From Caldilineaceae bacterium (GTDB taxonomy: Bacteria > Chloroflexota > Anaerolineae > Caldilineales > Caldilineaceae): a stretch of DNA of 64,000 bases. The DNA is taken from positions 1 through 64,000 of the forward strand of contig JAHBVH010000048.1 of the NCBI GenBank assembly GCA_019637645.1, given 5' to 3'. The notes under the pieces were generated by a model. The model was not told where the DNA came from, did no database searches, and worked only from the letters and a program-made list of their open reading frames with translations. Positions within the stretch are counted from its first letter, which is position 1, and every line of letters starts with the position of its first letter. Position numbers and translations under genes: made by a program. Positions 1 through 7,428 of the stretch are shown here, one piece after another.

Positions 1-94
1 CTCTGGGGTGATCTCGGCTTTTTCCTTCGGCCAAGCGATCTCGTTTACAGTCTGGTTGTGTATTCGTCGCTCACAGGTGAGTTTTTGGTTCGGC
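1..94 (+). repeat. attC-like site, right half only (cut by window edge)
   Basis: The right arm ends with CACAGGTGAG (72-81), a short spacer and GTTCGGC (88-94), the same L' and R' boxes as in the complete sites downstream. The left arm lies outside the window. It closes the cassette preceding HicAB. Confidence 0.65.
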
Positions 95-200
95 TGCTTT
101 GAGGGCCAAGCTGTAATCTCGGGAAAGACATTCCACGGAATTGATGAATATAGCTTTGCAGAATTGAGTGCGGTATCAATTTGTGGTATCATGCTTGGTT

Positions 201-455
201 ATGAATGCAAAGCATCACCGCACCCTCCAAGCGATTTTTGCCCGGCCTGAACGGGCAGACATTGCTTGGCGCGATATCGAATCCTTATTGATTGCATTGG
301 GTGCTGAACTTTCTGAAGGGAATGGTTCACGGGTGCGAATTGCCTTGCATGGTATGCGCGCTGTGTTTCATCGCCCACATCCGGAGAAAGAAACGGATAA
401 AGGGGCTGTGAAGTCGATGCGGCGCTTTTTGCAGGAGGCAGGCATCGAACTATGA
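201..455 (+). CDS. hicA: HicA-family toxin (mRNA interferase)
   Basis: 84-residue protein resembling the longer HicA toxins: the HRTLQAIF and IAWRDIESLLIALGAE segments, a GNGSRVRIAL strand, FHRPHPEKETDKGAVKSMRRFL and an LQEAGIEL end. HicA proteins have a dsRBD-like fold and cleave mRNA when not neutralised by HicB (family knowledge). The ATG at 201 is preferred over the upstream in-frame ATG at 168 because homologues begin with MNxKHRxTL. It overlaps hicB by four bases (ATGA), so the two are translationally coupled. Toxin first is the usual HicAB order. It is the first gene of the cassette that starts near 89. Confidence 0.85.
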   Translation: MNAKHHRTLQAIFARPERADIAWRDIESLLIALGAELSEGNGSRVRIALHGMRAVFHRPHPEKETDKGAVKSMRRFLQEAGIEL

Positions 456-805
456 TGAATTACAAAGGCTATATCGGAAAAGTTGAATACGACGACGAGG
501 CAGGTTTGTTTCATGGCGAAGTGATTAACCTGCGCGATGTGATTACGTTCGCCGGGGAAACAGTCCAGGAACTGCGACAAGCCTTTCAAGATTCTGTGGA
601 AGATTATCTAGCTTTTTGTGCGGAGCGTGGTGAAGAGCCTGAGAAGCCATTTTCGGGTACATTCACGATTCGTATCGCACCCGAATTACATCGGGCGATT
701 GCTGTTCAGGCTAGGTTGTCAAACAAGAGTTTGAATAGCTGGCTTGGTGATATGCTAGCGACAACGGTTTATCAGACCGAAGGTGAAAGACATGGCGTTG
801 GGTAA
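452..805 (+). CDS. hicB: HicB-family antitoxin
   Basis: 117-residue protein. Residues 1-65 form the HicB partially degraded RNase-H-like fold (YKGYIGKVEYDDEAGLFHGEV, then FAGETVQELRQAFQDSVEDYL). The C-terminus (about 70-105) has a ribbon-helix-helix segment, TIRIAPELHRAIAVQARLSNKSLNSWL, which would bind the operator and autoregulate. The start overlaps the hicA stop. The gene is followed after 24 bases by an attC-like site, so the pair forms one complete mobile cassette. Functional neutralisation of the upstream HicA is inferred from gene order. Confidence 0.85.
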   Translation: MMNYKGYIGKVEYDDEAGLFHGEVINLRDVITFAGETVQELRQAFQDSVEDYLAFCAERGEEPEKPFSGTFTIRIAPELHRAIAVQARLSNKSLNSWLGDMLATTVYQTEGERHGVG

Positions 806-829
806 ATCCAAGCATTTTTCGCCAAAGCA

Positions 830-955
830 GCCGAACATTCGCTGCACCTGATTCGCTGTGCTCAGGGGTGATCGGGGCTGATTCCCTTCGGCGATGGGAT
901 CTCGTGTAGAAGCTGGTTGTGCTTTCATCGCTCACAGGTGAGCTTTGGGTTCGGC
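830..955 (+). repeat. attC-like recombination site 1
   Basis: 126 bp. Left box GCCGAAC (830-836), unpaired spacer attc, then GCTGCACCTG. Right arm CAGGTGAGC, spacer tttgg, GTTCGGC (949-955). The arms pair except for one extra G on the 5' arm (GCT-G-CACCTG against GCTCACCTG), like the extrahelical bases of folded attC sites. The central part is variable. Confidence 0.75.
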
Positions 956-1005
956 GGCTTGGTCAAGGCAAGCGATGTCAAGAATGAATCTGCTGTGTAA
1001 CTCCT

Positions 1006-1584
1006 ATGTCAAATGAGCAACTTGAAGAAGTGCTTGCCCTCCTCCATCAGCGTCAAGTAAAACCAGTCGTAATGGTAGCAATTGACGGACATAGCGCAGC
1101 CGGAAAATCTACGCTAGCTAGCACCATTCAACAGCATCTTGCCAGCGTAACGATTATTCATACAGACGACTTTTACCGACCACTCAATGAGGAAGAACGC
1201 GTTAGCTTAGACGCCAGAGGTGGTTATGAGAAGTACTATGATTGGGAACGGCTTGAAGCTCAAGTACTCCAGCCACTTTCACAAGGTCAGCGCAGCGAAT
1301 ATCAGCAGTACAATTGGACAACCAATGCGTTGGGAAGCTGGATTAGGATGCAGCCCAGCGGGATTATTCTCATTGAAGGTTGTTATGCTGCTCGCCCTGA
1401 ATTGCGCGCCTATTATGACGTGCTCATTTGGGTCGAGACACCGGAGCGCAAGCGAATGGTGCGGCAGACTGCACGAGCAGATGCAACGTCAACTTGGTTA
1501 GAGCGCTGGGATGCTGCCGAGCGATATTACATCGAGCAATTTCAGCCACAGCGCTATGCCGATCTAGTAATCAGTGGCGAATAG
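1006..1584 (+). CDS. Uridine kinase-like P-loop kinase
   Basis: 192 residues. A Walker A motif GHSAAGKST lies at about residues 28-36, followed by the THTDDFYRP-type segment (HTDDFYRPLNEEE) that in uridine/phosphoribulokinase-family proteins carries the acidic substrate-binding residues. A Walker-B-like strand is IILIEGCYAARPEL, and a lid region ERKRMVRQTARADATSTWLERW follows. It probably phosphorylates a nucleoside or small molecule; the substrate cannot be read from sequence. It sits alone between two attC-like sites as a single-gene cassette. Some integron-borne kinases give resistance by drug phosphorylation, but nothing here proves that. Confidence 0.75.
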   Translation: MSNEQLEEVLALLHQRQVKPVVMVAIDGHSAAGKSTLASTIQQHLASVTIIHTDDFYRPLNEEERVSLDARGGYEKYYDWERLEAQVLQPLSQGQRSEYQQYNWTTNALGSWIRMQPSGIILIEGCYAARPELRAYYDVLIWVETPERKRMVRQTARADATSTWLERWDAAERYYIEQFQPQRYADLVISGE

Positions 1585-1673
1585 TACAGCGGTAGAAGTC
1601 GCTCAAGAAGACGAGTGGGGAGAAAGCTTCGACTATGTTACAGGGTAGGTGAAGTAGGTGCGAAACGACAGCC

Positions 1674-1822
1674 GCCGAACATCCGCTGCACCTGATTCGC
1701 TGCGCTCAGGGGTGTTCACGAAGTGGGCGCAAAGCGTCATCAAGGCTTTTTCCTTTGGCGGTGGGATTTCGTTCACTTTGTGGTTGTGCTTTCGTCGCTC
1801 CCAGGTGAGCTTAGGGTTCGGC
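1674..1822 (+). repeat. attC-like recombination site 2
   Basis: 149 bp. GCCGAAC (1674-1680), spacer atcc, GCTGCACCTG on the left. CCAGGTGAGC, spacer ttagg and GTTCGGC (1816-1822) on the right. Same single extra G on the 5' arm as site 1. The centre differs in length and sequence from site 1. Confidence 0.75.
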
Positions 1823-1899
1823 TTCCTTGGCAGGCTGATAAAGTGTCTTCATTCCCAAACGAAATTGCTCCCTCATTGGGATCGTGATAAGATGCTGTC

Positions 1900-2193
1900 A
1901 TGCACATTATTTCGCTCAAGACACTGCGCTCCTTTTGGGAACTTCATCCTGATGCCGAACAGCCACTGAGCGCTTGGCATGCAATTGCGCGTCGTGCGCA
2001 GTGGCGTACACCCGTAGATATTCGTGCCGTTTATGGTAGCGCTAGTTTTGTTGGCAACAATCGCGTAGTCTTCAATATTAAAGGCAATGACTACCGGCTG
2101 ATTGTGTTGGCGGAATATGGAAAGGGCAAATTGTTTATTCGATTTGTTGGTACTCATACCGAGTATGATCAAATTGATGCTCGTACAATCTAG
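1900..2193 (+). CDS. higB: HigB-family type II toxin
   Basis: 97 residues. It begins MHIISLKTLRSFWELHPDAE and ends RFVGTHTEYDQIDARTI, with VVFNIKGNDYRLIV in the middle. This is the diagnostic pattern of the HigB branch of the RelE superfamily, ribosome-dependent mRNA interferases. It is followed 12 bases later by a HigA gene, the toxin-first order usual for HigBA. The start is preceded by an A/T-rich stretch and no second candidate is plausible because relatives start with MHIIS. It lies inside the third integron-like cassette. Another, divergent HigBA pair is at 3896-4578. Confidence 0.85.
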   Translation: MHIISLKTLRSFWELHPDAEQPLSAWHAIARRAQWRTPVDIRAVYGSASFVGNNRVVFNIKGNDYRLIVLAEYGKGKLFIRFVGTHTEYDQIDARTI

Positions 2194-2205
2194 AAGGAAA
2201 CAGAG

Positions 2206-2601
2206 ATGACACTCCGACCAATTCGCAATGAAGAAGATTATGAGACTGCGCTTGAGGAAATCGAAGCTTTATGGGAAGCCGAAGCCAGTACGCCAGAGGC
2301 GGATCGTTTAGATATTTTGGTCATGCTGGTTGAAGCCTATGAAGCAGAACACTATCCTATCCCAGATCCTGATCCGATTGAGCTGCTTCTTCATGTGATG
2401 GATGCGCGTAGCTTGACACGCAAGGATCTTGAACCTTATCTCGGTTCACGAGCACGTGTTTCTGAGATCCTCAATCGGCGTCGCCCCTTATCGCTGGAGA
2501 TGATTCGTAAATTACAAGCAGGCTTGGGGTTACCTGCAGATGTGTTGGTCCAACCCTATGAGTTACAAGAGGCTCATCTCCAAGTGCCGGCAAGAGTATA
2601 A
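2206..2601 (+). CDS. higA: HigA-family antitoxin (XRE helix-turn-helix)
   Basis: 131 residues with an acidic N-terminal helix region (YETALEEIEALWEAEAST), a linker PIPDPDPIELLLHVMDARSLT, and a C-terminal HTH (LTRKDLEPYLGSRARVSEILNRRRPLSLEMIRKL). This is the COG5499-like HigA type that pairs with the HigB upstream. The RBS (aaggaaacagag) lies in the 12-base gap. It would neutralise HigB and repress the pair. The tail after about residue 120 is short and unconserved. An attC-like site begins 72 bases downstream. Confidence 0.85.
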   Translation: MTLRPIRNEEDYETALEEIEALWEAEASTPEADRLDILVMLVEAYEAEHYPIPDPDPIELLLHVMDARSLTRKDLEPYLGSRARVSEILNRRRPLSLEMIRKLQAGLGLPADVLVQPYELQEAHLQVPARV

Positions 2602-2673
2602 CTCCAGTAATTTCTGTCCGATGCAGAGTTTGTGGTGTGATGCTATTTCGATCTGGCTGTGTATCGCACCACC

Positions 2674-2801
2674 GCCGAACATCCATTGCAGTTGCCCCCA
2701 GTAACCGCGAGCAAGTTCGGCATTATTGGCCCGCTTGGGAAATGGTTGGTGCGGGCTGTGTTCACCACGCCATCCTGGGGCAACTGAATTTGGCGTTCGG
2801 C
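2674..2801 (+). repeat. attC-like recombination site 3 (arm-swapped variant)
   Basis: 128 bp. The outer boxes are GCCGAAC (2674-2680) and GTTCGGC (2795-2801). The inner boxes differ from the other sites: ATTGCAGTTGCCCC on the left and GGGGCAACTGAAT on the right. They still pair, with the extra G in the same place. Covariation of both arms supports selection for a folded single-stranded structure. A second GTTCGGC at 2715-2721 inside the site has no matching left partner. Confidence 0.72.
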
Positions 2802-2855
2802 CTCTATTGCAACAGCATAGGTTGATGAATCGAGATAAAAAAGGGTAGAAACTTT

Positions 2856-3557
2856 GTGAGTACAGAAAATTTTGAAGAGATTGAAGAAATGGAGTCATTC
2901 TTTGATCGCAGGGCCGCCGGCTATGATGAGCACATGCGAACGAACGTTTTCACGGAGACGGAGTTTGCCCACTTCTATCAGGCAATGTCAGCGCCGATTA
3001 AGGTTACTCAAGCGCCACTCACCATCTTGATACTTGGCTGTGGGACGGGCCTAGAAATCGAGCCACTGCTTCACCGCGCTCCCAATGCCTTGATCACAGG
3101 GGTCGACGTGTCAGGGAAGATGCTTGAGGAACTGAAGAAGCGCTACCAAGCTCATTTGGACCAGATCACAGTGGTCGTTGACTCCTATCTCACGATACCG
3201 ATGAAGGGAGAGACATTTGACTATGTGCTCTCCGCCATGTCAGTCCATCACTTACTGCCTGATGTCAAACGCAATTTGTATAAGAGGATTCATGCCGCGC
3301 TGCGCGTAGGTGGCAAGTATATTGAAGGGGATGCGGTCACCACCATCGAGATGGAAGCTCAATTTCTAGACGAATATAACCGCCAGCTTGGCAGCGTGCC
3401 CGCAGCGGAAGCTGGACATTATCATATTGATGTGCCCTGCTCACTAGCAACACAAAGAATTTTACTCCGGGAGACTGGCTTTAAGGATTTTGCGTTGCTT
3501 TGGCAAAAAGATCACACAGCGACATGGAATGCGGCTGTCTATGCGGTGACCAAATGA
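2856..3557 (+). CDS. Class I SAM-dependent methyltransferase
   Basis: 233 residues, GTG start preceded by AAGGGTAG. The SAM-binding motif I is ILILGCGTGLEI at about residues 57-68, with the acidic motif VTGVD (ITGVDVSGKMLEEL) after it and the FDYVLSAMSVHHLLPDVKR strand typical of methyltransferase type 11/25 domains. The C-terminal part ends in a beta strand rich region (FALLWQKDHTATWNAAVYAVTK). Substrate unknown. Single-gene cassette between attC-like sites 3 and 4. Methyltransferases of this kind are common cargo of chromosomal integrons. Confidence 0.82.
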   Translation: MSTENFEEIEEMESFFDRRAAGYDEHMRTNVFTETEFAHFYQAMSAPIKVTQAPLTILILGCGTGLEIEPLLHRAPNALITGVDVSGKMLEELKKRYQAHLDQITVVVDSYLTIPMKGETFDYVLSAMSVHHLLPDVKRNLYKRIHAALRVGGKYIEGDAVTTIEMEAQFLDEYNRQLGSVPAAEAGHYHIDVPCSLATQRILLRETGFKDFALLWQKDHTATWNAAVYAVTK

Positions 3558-3643
3558 ACTGCTTCGTGAGCGTGATAGACTGGGTGGCGGCGTGTAAGGG
3601 AACTGAATCTGACTTGGGACTTAAGTGCGAGCCGGAAGCCTGA

Positions 3644-3732
3644 TCTGAACATCGTGGGGAGCCGACCAGGGGTGATCTGGCCTCTTTTTCTGGTTGCTTA
3701 CGTTCCCCTGGCGGTTCACACCGGCGTTCGGC
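3644..3732 (+). repeat. attC-like recombination site 4 (short)
   Basis: 89 bp. The right box GTTCGGC (3726-3732) is intact, and the left box is TCTGAAC (3644-3650), keeping only the GAAC core. The arms pair imperfectly from TGGGGAGCCGACCAGGGG to CCCCTGGCGGTTCACA, with an extra G and an extra A on the 5' arm. It closes the methyltransferase cassette. Weaker than sites 1-3, but position and polarity fit. Confidence 0.55.
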
Positions 3733-3895
3733 TTGCTTGGTGTGAATGCGTAAAGTTGTCTATGACGATTTTTTGTGATTTAACAATTGCCTCACATCAA
3801 GTTCCATAGAGTACCGATCTATCCAATCGTTCGGTAGTTAAGCGGCGAATTTTGATGAGTTTGCGTGTAATCTCAAATAGAGATACAATCGTGTC

Positions 3896-4183
3896 ATGCA
3901 TATCATCTCGCGCAAGGCATTGCAAAGCTTTTGGGAACGCTACCCAGATAGCGAAACTGCTTTGTTGCGATGGTACAAAATTGTTGAACGCAGTGACTAT
4001 CAAAACTTTACTGAGTTACGAGTGACTTTCCCATCAGCCGATCTGGTGAATGAGTTGGTGGTCTTTAATATCGGTGGGAATAAATACCGCTTGATTGCCT
4101 CAATCCATTTTAATCGCGGAAAAGTGTGTGTTCGGCATGTACTCACGCATCAGGAGTACGACCGAGGAGCAGGGAAAGAATGA
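3896..4183 (+). CDS. higB: HigB-family type II toxin (second copy)
   Basis: 95 residues. MHIISRKALQSFWERYPDSE at the N-terminus, VVFNIGGNKYRLIASIHF in the middle and VCVRHVLTHQEYDRGAGKE at the end, the HigB signature. Compared with the copy at 1900, the FVGTHTEYD motif reads HVLTHQEYD and the protein is clearly diverged, so this is an independent acquisition rather than a recent duplication. It overlaps the antitoxin start by four bases (ATGA). It belongs to the fifth and last cassette. Confidence 0.85.
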   Translation: MHIISRKALQSFWERYPDSETALLRWYKIVERSDYQNFTELRVTFPSADLVNELVVFNIGGNKYRLIASIHFNRGKVCVRHVLTHQEYDRGAGKE

Positions 4184-4578
4184 CGATCATTACACAGGAA
4201 GTGCAAACGCACTGGCAAGCGCTTAGCCCCTTGTTCGTGATTCGCAATGCAGCAGCGTATGATATGGCTGTGGAACGGCTCAATCGTTTGGTCGATGAAG
4301 TAGGAACGAACGAGGCTCATCCTTTGTATGAATTGTTGGATACGTTGGGAACTTTGATTCACACCTACGAAGAGCGGCATTTTCGCTTTGAGCCAAGCAG
4401 TGGCAAGGATGTGTTAGCTTATTTGATGGCAGAACATGCGTTGACGCAAGCGAGCCTGCCTGAGATCGGTTCGCAAGGAGTTGTCTCTGAGATTTTATCG
4501 GGTAAGCGGACGCTGAATGTACGGCAAATTCGAGCACTTTCGCAGCGTTTTGGTGTTTCGCCTGCTGTATTCTTCTAA
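4180..4578 (+). CDS. higA: HigA-family antitoxin (second copy)
   Basis: 132 residues. The N-terminal helical segment includes YDMAVERLNRLVDEVGTNEAHPLYELLDTLGTLIHTYEERH; the C-terminal HTH is DVLAYLMAEHALTQASLPEIGSQGVVSEILSGKRTLNVRQI, typical of HigA. The ATG at 4180 overlaps the HigB stop and has the RBS GGAGCAGGGAAAG. Longer in-frame extension upstream would run inside HigB and is not needed. The gene ends 13 bases before the last attC-like site. Confidence 0.85.
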   Translation: MTIITQEVQTHWQALSPLFVIRNAAAYDMAVERLNRLVDEVGTNEAHPLYELLDTLGTLIHTYEERHFRFEPSSGKDVLAYLMAEHALTQASLPEIGSQGVVSEILSGKRTLNVRQIRALSQRFGVSPAVFF

Positions 4579-4590
4579 CGAATTGCCACC

Positions 4591-4761
4591 GCCGAACATT
4601 CGCTGCACCTGGGGACCCTCTGGGTGCGCTTTGCTCAGGGCTGATGCCGCGCCTAGATGGCCACCGGGCGGCTACGCCATCATGCGTCTTCCTTCGGTGA
4701 TGGGGTTTGGTTGGCTGCGTGGTTGTGCTTTCAGCGCTCGCAGGTGAGCACCTCGAGAATT
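4591..4761 (+). repeat. Terminal attC-like site 5 with lost right core box
   Basis: The left arm GCCGAAC (4591-4597), attc, GCTGCACCTG is identical to sites 1 and 2, and the right inner box CAGGTGAGC (4741-4749) is intact. After a 5-base spacer the expected GTTCGGC reads GAGAATT (4755-4761). Similarity is lost from the base right after the crossover G, suggesting the physical end of the cassette array. Confidence 0.6.
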
Positions 4762-4823
4762 GGGCTTGTGCTCTTGGTGCCAGACGGCGGGCGGCTTGTC
4801 GCGTATCTCGAACGGAGGAGACT

Positions 4824-5381
4824 ATGGGACTCTTGACCTTCAGCATCAATGTTACCCTTGACGGTTGCGTCGACCACCAGGAAGGAATCGCTGACGACGA
4901 GACACATGCTTTCTTCACCCGCCTTATGGATGAGGGCGGGGCGATGCTCTGGGGCCGCGTCACCTACGAGATGATGGAGAGCTACTGGCCAGTGGTCGCC
5001 CGCGGCGACCTGGCGGCACCGCCGGCGCTGCGCGAGTGGGCGGTCAAGTTGGAGGCCAAGCCAAAGTATGTGGTCTCCTTGACGCGAAATGACTTCCCGT
5101 GGACCAACAGCCATCACATCACCGGCGACCTGCGCACGGGCGTACAGAAGCTCAAGGACGCAACCCCGGACGGCGTACTCCTCGGTAGCGGCCAGCTCGC
5201 GAACGAGCTGGACCGGCTGGATCTGATCGACGAGTACAAGTTGCTTGTCCACGCCAGGATCGCTGGCCACGGCCCGACCCTGTACGCGAGTGGGCTGCCC
5301 AGCACGCGACGGCTCGAGCTGATCTCGGTAACGCCGTTCCGCAGCGGCGCGGTCGCTATGCACTATCGGCGCGCACGCTGA
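4824..5381 (+). CDS. Dihydrofolate reductase / RibD C-terminal family protein
   Basis: 185 residues. It opens with the family's LTFSINVTLDGCVDH strand, then GAMLWGRVTYEMMESYWP, KPKYVVSLTRND, and the NADPH-site GVLLGSGQLANELDRLDLIDEY loop, ending in RLELISVTPFRSGAVAMHYRR. These DHFR-fold proteins (YyaP/YwjB type) are predicted NADPH-dependent reductases of unknown substrate. The ATG at 4824 follows a good RBS (cggaggag). In-frame codons upstream reach into the degenerate attC site and are not coding. GC content is visibly higher than in the cassettes, which places it outside the array. A distant relative is at 17042. Confidence 0.82.
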   Translation: MGLLTFSINVTLDGCVDHQEGIADDETHAFFTRLMDEGGAMLWGRVTYEMMESYWPVVARGDLAAPPALREWAVKLEAKPKYVVSLTRNDFPWTNSHHITGDLRTGVQKLKDATPDGVLLGSGQLANELDRLDLIDEYKLLVHARIAGHGPTLYASGLPSTRRLELISVTPFRSGAVAMHYRRAR

Positions 5382-5403
5382 CGCGGCGGTGGGGCATGCT
5401 GCC

Positions 5404-5447
5404 TAACCATAGTAACCATAGAGGATATCCATGGGTTATCCATGGGT
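5404..5447. repeat. Two adjacent short tandem duplications
   Basis: TAACCATAG occurs twice in tandem (5404-5421), followed by TATCCATGGGT twice in tandem (5426-5447). They lie in the 208-base gap between two genes. They could be an operator or simply slippage products; no function can be assigned. Confidence 0.5.
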
Positions 5448-5589
5448 ATAGTATGCCTATTGACAATGATTCGCTTGTTTTTGGCTGAAGACGGACCTAT
5501 GGGGACTGTGCATGGCATTGCAACAATGCCAAGATTACAAAGTTGATAGGGCGTAATCTTGTGATGTGTGAAGGGGAGGATGTCGCGTA

Positions 5590-6321
5590 ATGGGGTGGGA
5601 AGTACTGGAGTACTGGGGCGACGACGTCACTCGCCTTGAACGGCTCGCTGGCGGAGTGGCCAACGACGTGTGGAGCGTGCGCGTCAACGGGCAGCTCGCG
5701 GTTGGTCGTCGTGGTGTCAGGAGCGACGCGGATCTTGCGTGGGAGACCGCGCTTCTGCAACATCTCAACCGTGAAGGTCTGACCGTGCCGGTGCCGATTC
5801 CGACAAGGGACGGTCGGCTATTTGCCGACGGTGTGGTGGTGATGACCTATGTCGAAGGTGGACCACCCGAAACGGAAGCCGACTGGCGTCGCGTGGCCGA
5901 CACGCTCCGCCAGCTGCATCGGCTGACGCGAGGGTGGCCGCAACGCCCGGGCTGGCGGTCTTCCACCGATCTCCTGCACGCCGAGACCGGGACGCGGATC
6001 GACCTTGGCGCGATGCCGCCTGAGGGCGTTGCTCGCTGCCGAGCCGCGTGGGCACGGCTCGTTGGGCGTGAGACCTGCGTTGTTCACGGCGACCCCAACC
6101 CGCGCAATATCCGTATGACCGCAAAGCGGGTCGCGCTGATCGACTGGGACGAGGCGCACGTCGATGTCCCCGACCTCGACCTCGTGCTGCCCCATAATGC
6201 TGCCGCTCTCGATGACACAGCTCACGACCGTGCCGCGCAAGCGTGGGCCGCCTGGGAAGCTGCCGTCTGCTGGGACGATGAGCACTCAGCCAAGCGGCTC
6301 GCCGAAGTTCGAGTGGTCTGA
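5590..6321 (+). CDS. Aminoglycoside phosphotransferase (APH)-family kinase
   Basis: 243 residues with the protein-kinase-like APH fold. The nucleotide-loop region is LERLAGGVANDVWSVRVNG, the hinge is VVMTYVEGG, the catalytic loop is VVHGDPNPRNIRM (HGD catalytic Asp, Asn two turns on) and the metal-binding motif is ALIDWDEAHVDVPDLDL. The usual APH N-terminal lysine strand (AVGRRG) carries Arg rather than Lys, so the ATP-anchoring residue is uncertain. Phosphorylation of an aminoglycoside, macrolide, homoserine or other alcohol is possible. It is followed 60 bases later by the iron-transport operon but is not obviously part of it. Confidence 0.78.
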   Translation: MGWEVLEYWGDDVTRLERLAGGVANDVWSVRVNGQLAVGRRGVRSDADLAWETALLQHLNREGLTVPVPIPTRDGRLFADGVVVMTYVEGGPPETEADWRRVADTLRQLHRLTRGWPQRPGWRSSTDLLHAETGTRIDLGAMPPEGVARCRAAWARLVGRETCVVHGDPNPRNIRMTAKRVALIDWDEAHVDVPDLDLVLPHNAAALDDTAHDRAAQAWAAWEAAVCWDDEHSAKRLAEVRVV

Positions 6322-6381
6322 GCAGCCGCGGAAGCGCATCCAGAGACGAAGATCTGAGTAAAAGAAGAAAGAACAAGACGT

Positions 6382-7428
6382 TTGATTACGGTACAGGAAG
6401 ACGCGTTCCCATCTCTCTCTCCTGCGCGAACGCTGAACAGGCGACGGGCCTGCTGGGGCATGATCCTGCTGGGGATTTTCCTACTTCTCATCGTCGCGAG
6501 CATTGCCTTTGGCCAACACCCAGTCTCGCCTGCTACTGCCTTGGAGGCACTTTTCACCTCTGCTGATTCTTATGATCATCGCGTCGTGCGGGAAGTGCGC
6601 GTCCCGCGCACGATCCTGGGCGTGGCGGTTGCTATGGCGATGGCCGCGTCTGGCGCGCTTATGCAAGCGCTCACGCGCAATCCACTGGCCGACCCTGGAA
6701 TCCTGGGCGTCAATGCAGGTGCCGGGTTGGGGGTCGTGATTGCCGCTGTGGGCTTTGGGCTGACGGCCTACACAGACTATGTTTGGTTCGCGTTCGCGGG
6801 CGCGGTGGGAGCAACCCTGCTGACATACATTATTGGCTCGCGCGGGCCTGGGGGTGGTTCGCCATTGCGGATGACCCTCACCGGTGTTGCCCTGGGTGCG
6901 GTGCTCAGCGGCATCGGTTCGGGCTTCTCCTTGCTACGGCCAACAACCTTTGCCGTGACGCGCTTCTGGTCGGTAGGCACGATTAACATTCAGGATCTGG
7001 ACCTCATCCTTACTATGCTGCCCTTTGTGGTGGTAGGGTTGGCATGCGCCGGTTTATTGGCGCACCACTTGAATGCCTTGGCGCTTGGCGACGACCTGGC
7101 GATGACGCTTGGCGCGCGTGTCATCCCCGTGCGGATTGGGGTGATTGCCGCGGTAACCTTGCTGTGCGGAGCCGCCACCGCTGCCGCTGGGCCGATCCTC
7201 TTCATTGGCTTCATTATCCCGCATGTTGCGCGCTGGATCGTTGGGCCCGACCAGCGCTGGATCGTGGCCTACTCCCTGCTCATCGCCCCGAGCCTCCTGC
7301 TGACCGCCGATTTGATCGGGCGTCTTTTGTTGCCAGCGGGTTTCCTGCCCGTGGGGCTGATGACGATTGTCTTTGGCGCGCCCATCGTCATTCTGCTTGT
7401 GCGCCGCGGGACGGTGAGTGGTCTATGA
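6382..7428 (+). CDS. FecCD-family iron-siderophore ABC permease 1
   Basis: 348 residues with about nine hydrophobic segments. Family hallmarks are VVREVRVPRTILGVAVAMAMAASGALMQALTRNPLADPGILGVNAGAG and, near the C-terminus, GPILFIGFIIPHVARWIVGPD, the cytoplasmic loop that contacts the ATPase. It begins at a TTG codon preceded by aagaacaag; a later ATG exists at residue 27 but would remove the cytoplasmic N-terminus. ATGA overlap with the second permease, which itself overlaps the ATPase, marks a tight operon. Role: half of the inner-membrane channel for a ferric siderophore or haem. Confidence 0.88.
   Translation: MITVQEDAFPSLSPARTLNRRRACWGMILLGIFLLLIVASIAFGQHPVSPATALEALFTSADSYDHRVVREVRVPRTILGVAVAMAMAASGALMQALTRNPLADPGILGVNAGAGLGVVIAAVGFGLTAYTDYVWFAFAGAVGATLLTYIIGSRGPGGGSPLRMTLTGVALGAVLSGIGSGFSLLRPTTFAVTRFWSVGTINIQDLDLILTMLPFVVVGLACAGLLAHHLNALALGDDLAMTLGARVIPVRIGVIAAVTLLCGAATAAAGPILFIGFIIPHVARWIVGPDQRWIVAYSLLIAPSLLLTADLIGRLLLPAGFLPVGLMTIVFGAPIVILLVRRGTVSGL

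Larger units (their letters stand above)
1..4755 (+). mobile_element. Integron gene-cassette array (distal end, no integrase in window)
   Basis: Five consecutive plus-strand units of about 0.86 to 1.03 kb, each one gene or one toxin-antitoxin pair followed by an attC-like inverted repeat. Taking the crossover as G^TT in the right-hand GTTCGGC box, the cassettes are 89-949 (HicAB), 950-1816 (kinase), 1817-2795 (HigBA), 2796-3726 (methyltransferase) and 3727-4755 (HigBA). Uniform orientation, one-ORF units, no internal promoters that I can see, and a high share of toxin-antitoxin modules are typical of sedentary chromosomal integrons. The array continues off the left edge, where intI and attI would be expected. 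That it is an integron is inference from site structure, because no integrase is present here. Confidence 0.75.

Noticed and set aside
2715..2721. Second GTTCGGC inside attC-like site 3 as a nested shorter site
   Set aside because: Its flanking arm does not pair with the left box region, so it is a chance occurrence.
4280..4963. 227-residue minus-strand frame across the HigA end and attC site
   Set aside because: It crosses a clear HigA gene and the recombination site; composition is Ser/Arg-rich without motifs.
5765..6376. 203-residue Arg-rich minus-strand frame opposite the APH-like gene
   Set aside because: It is a high-GC shadow of the APH coding sequence, with no RBS or motifs.
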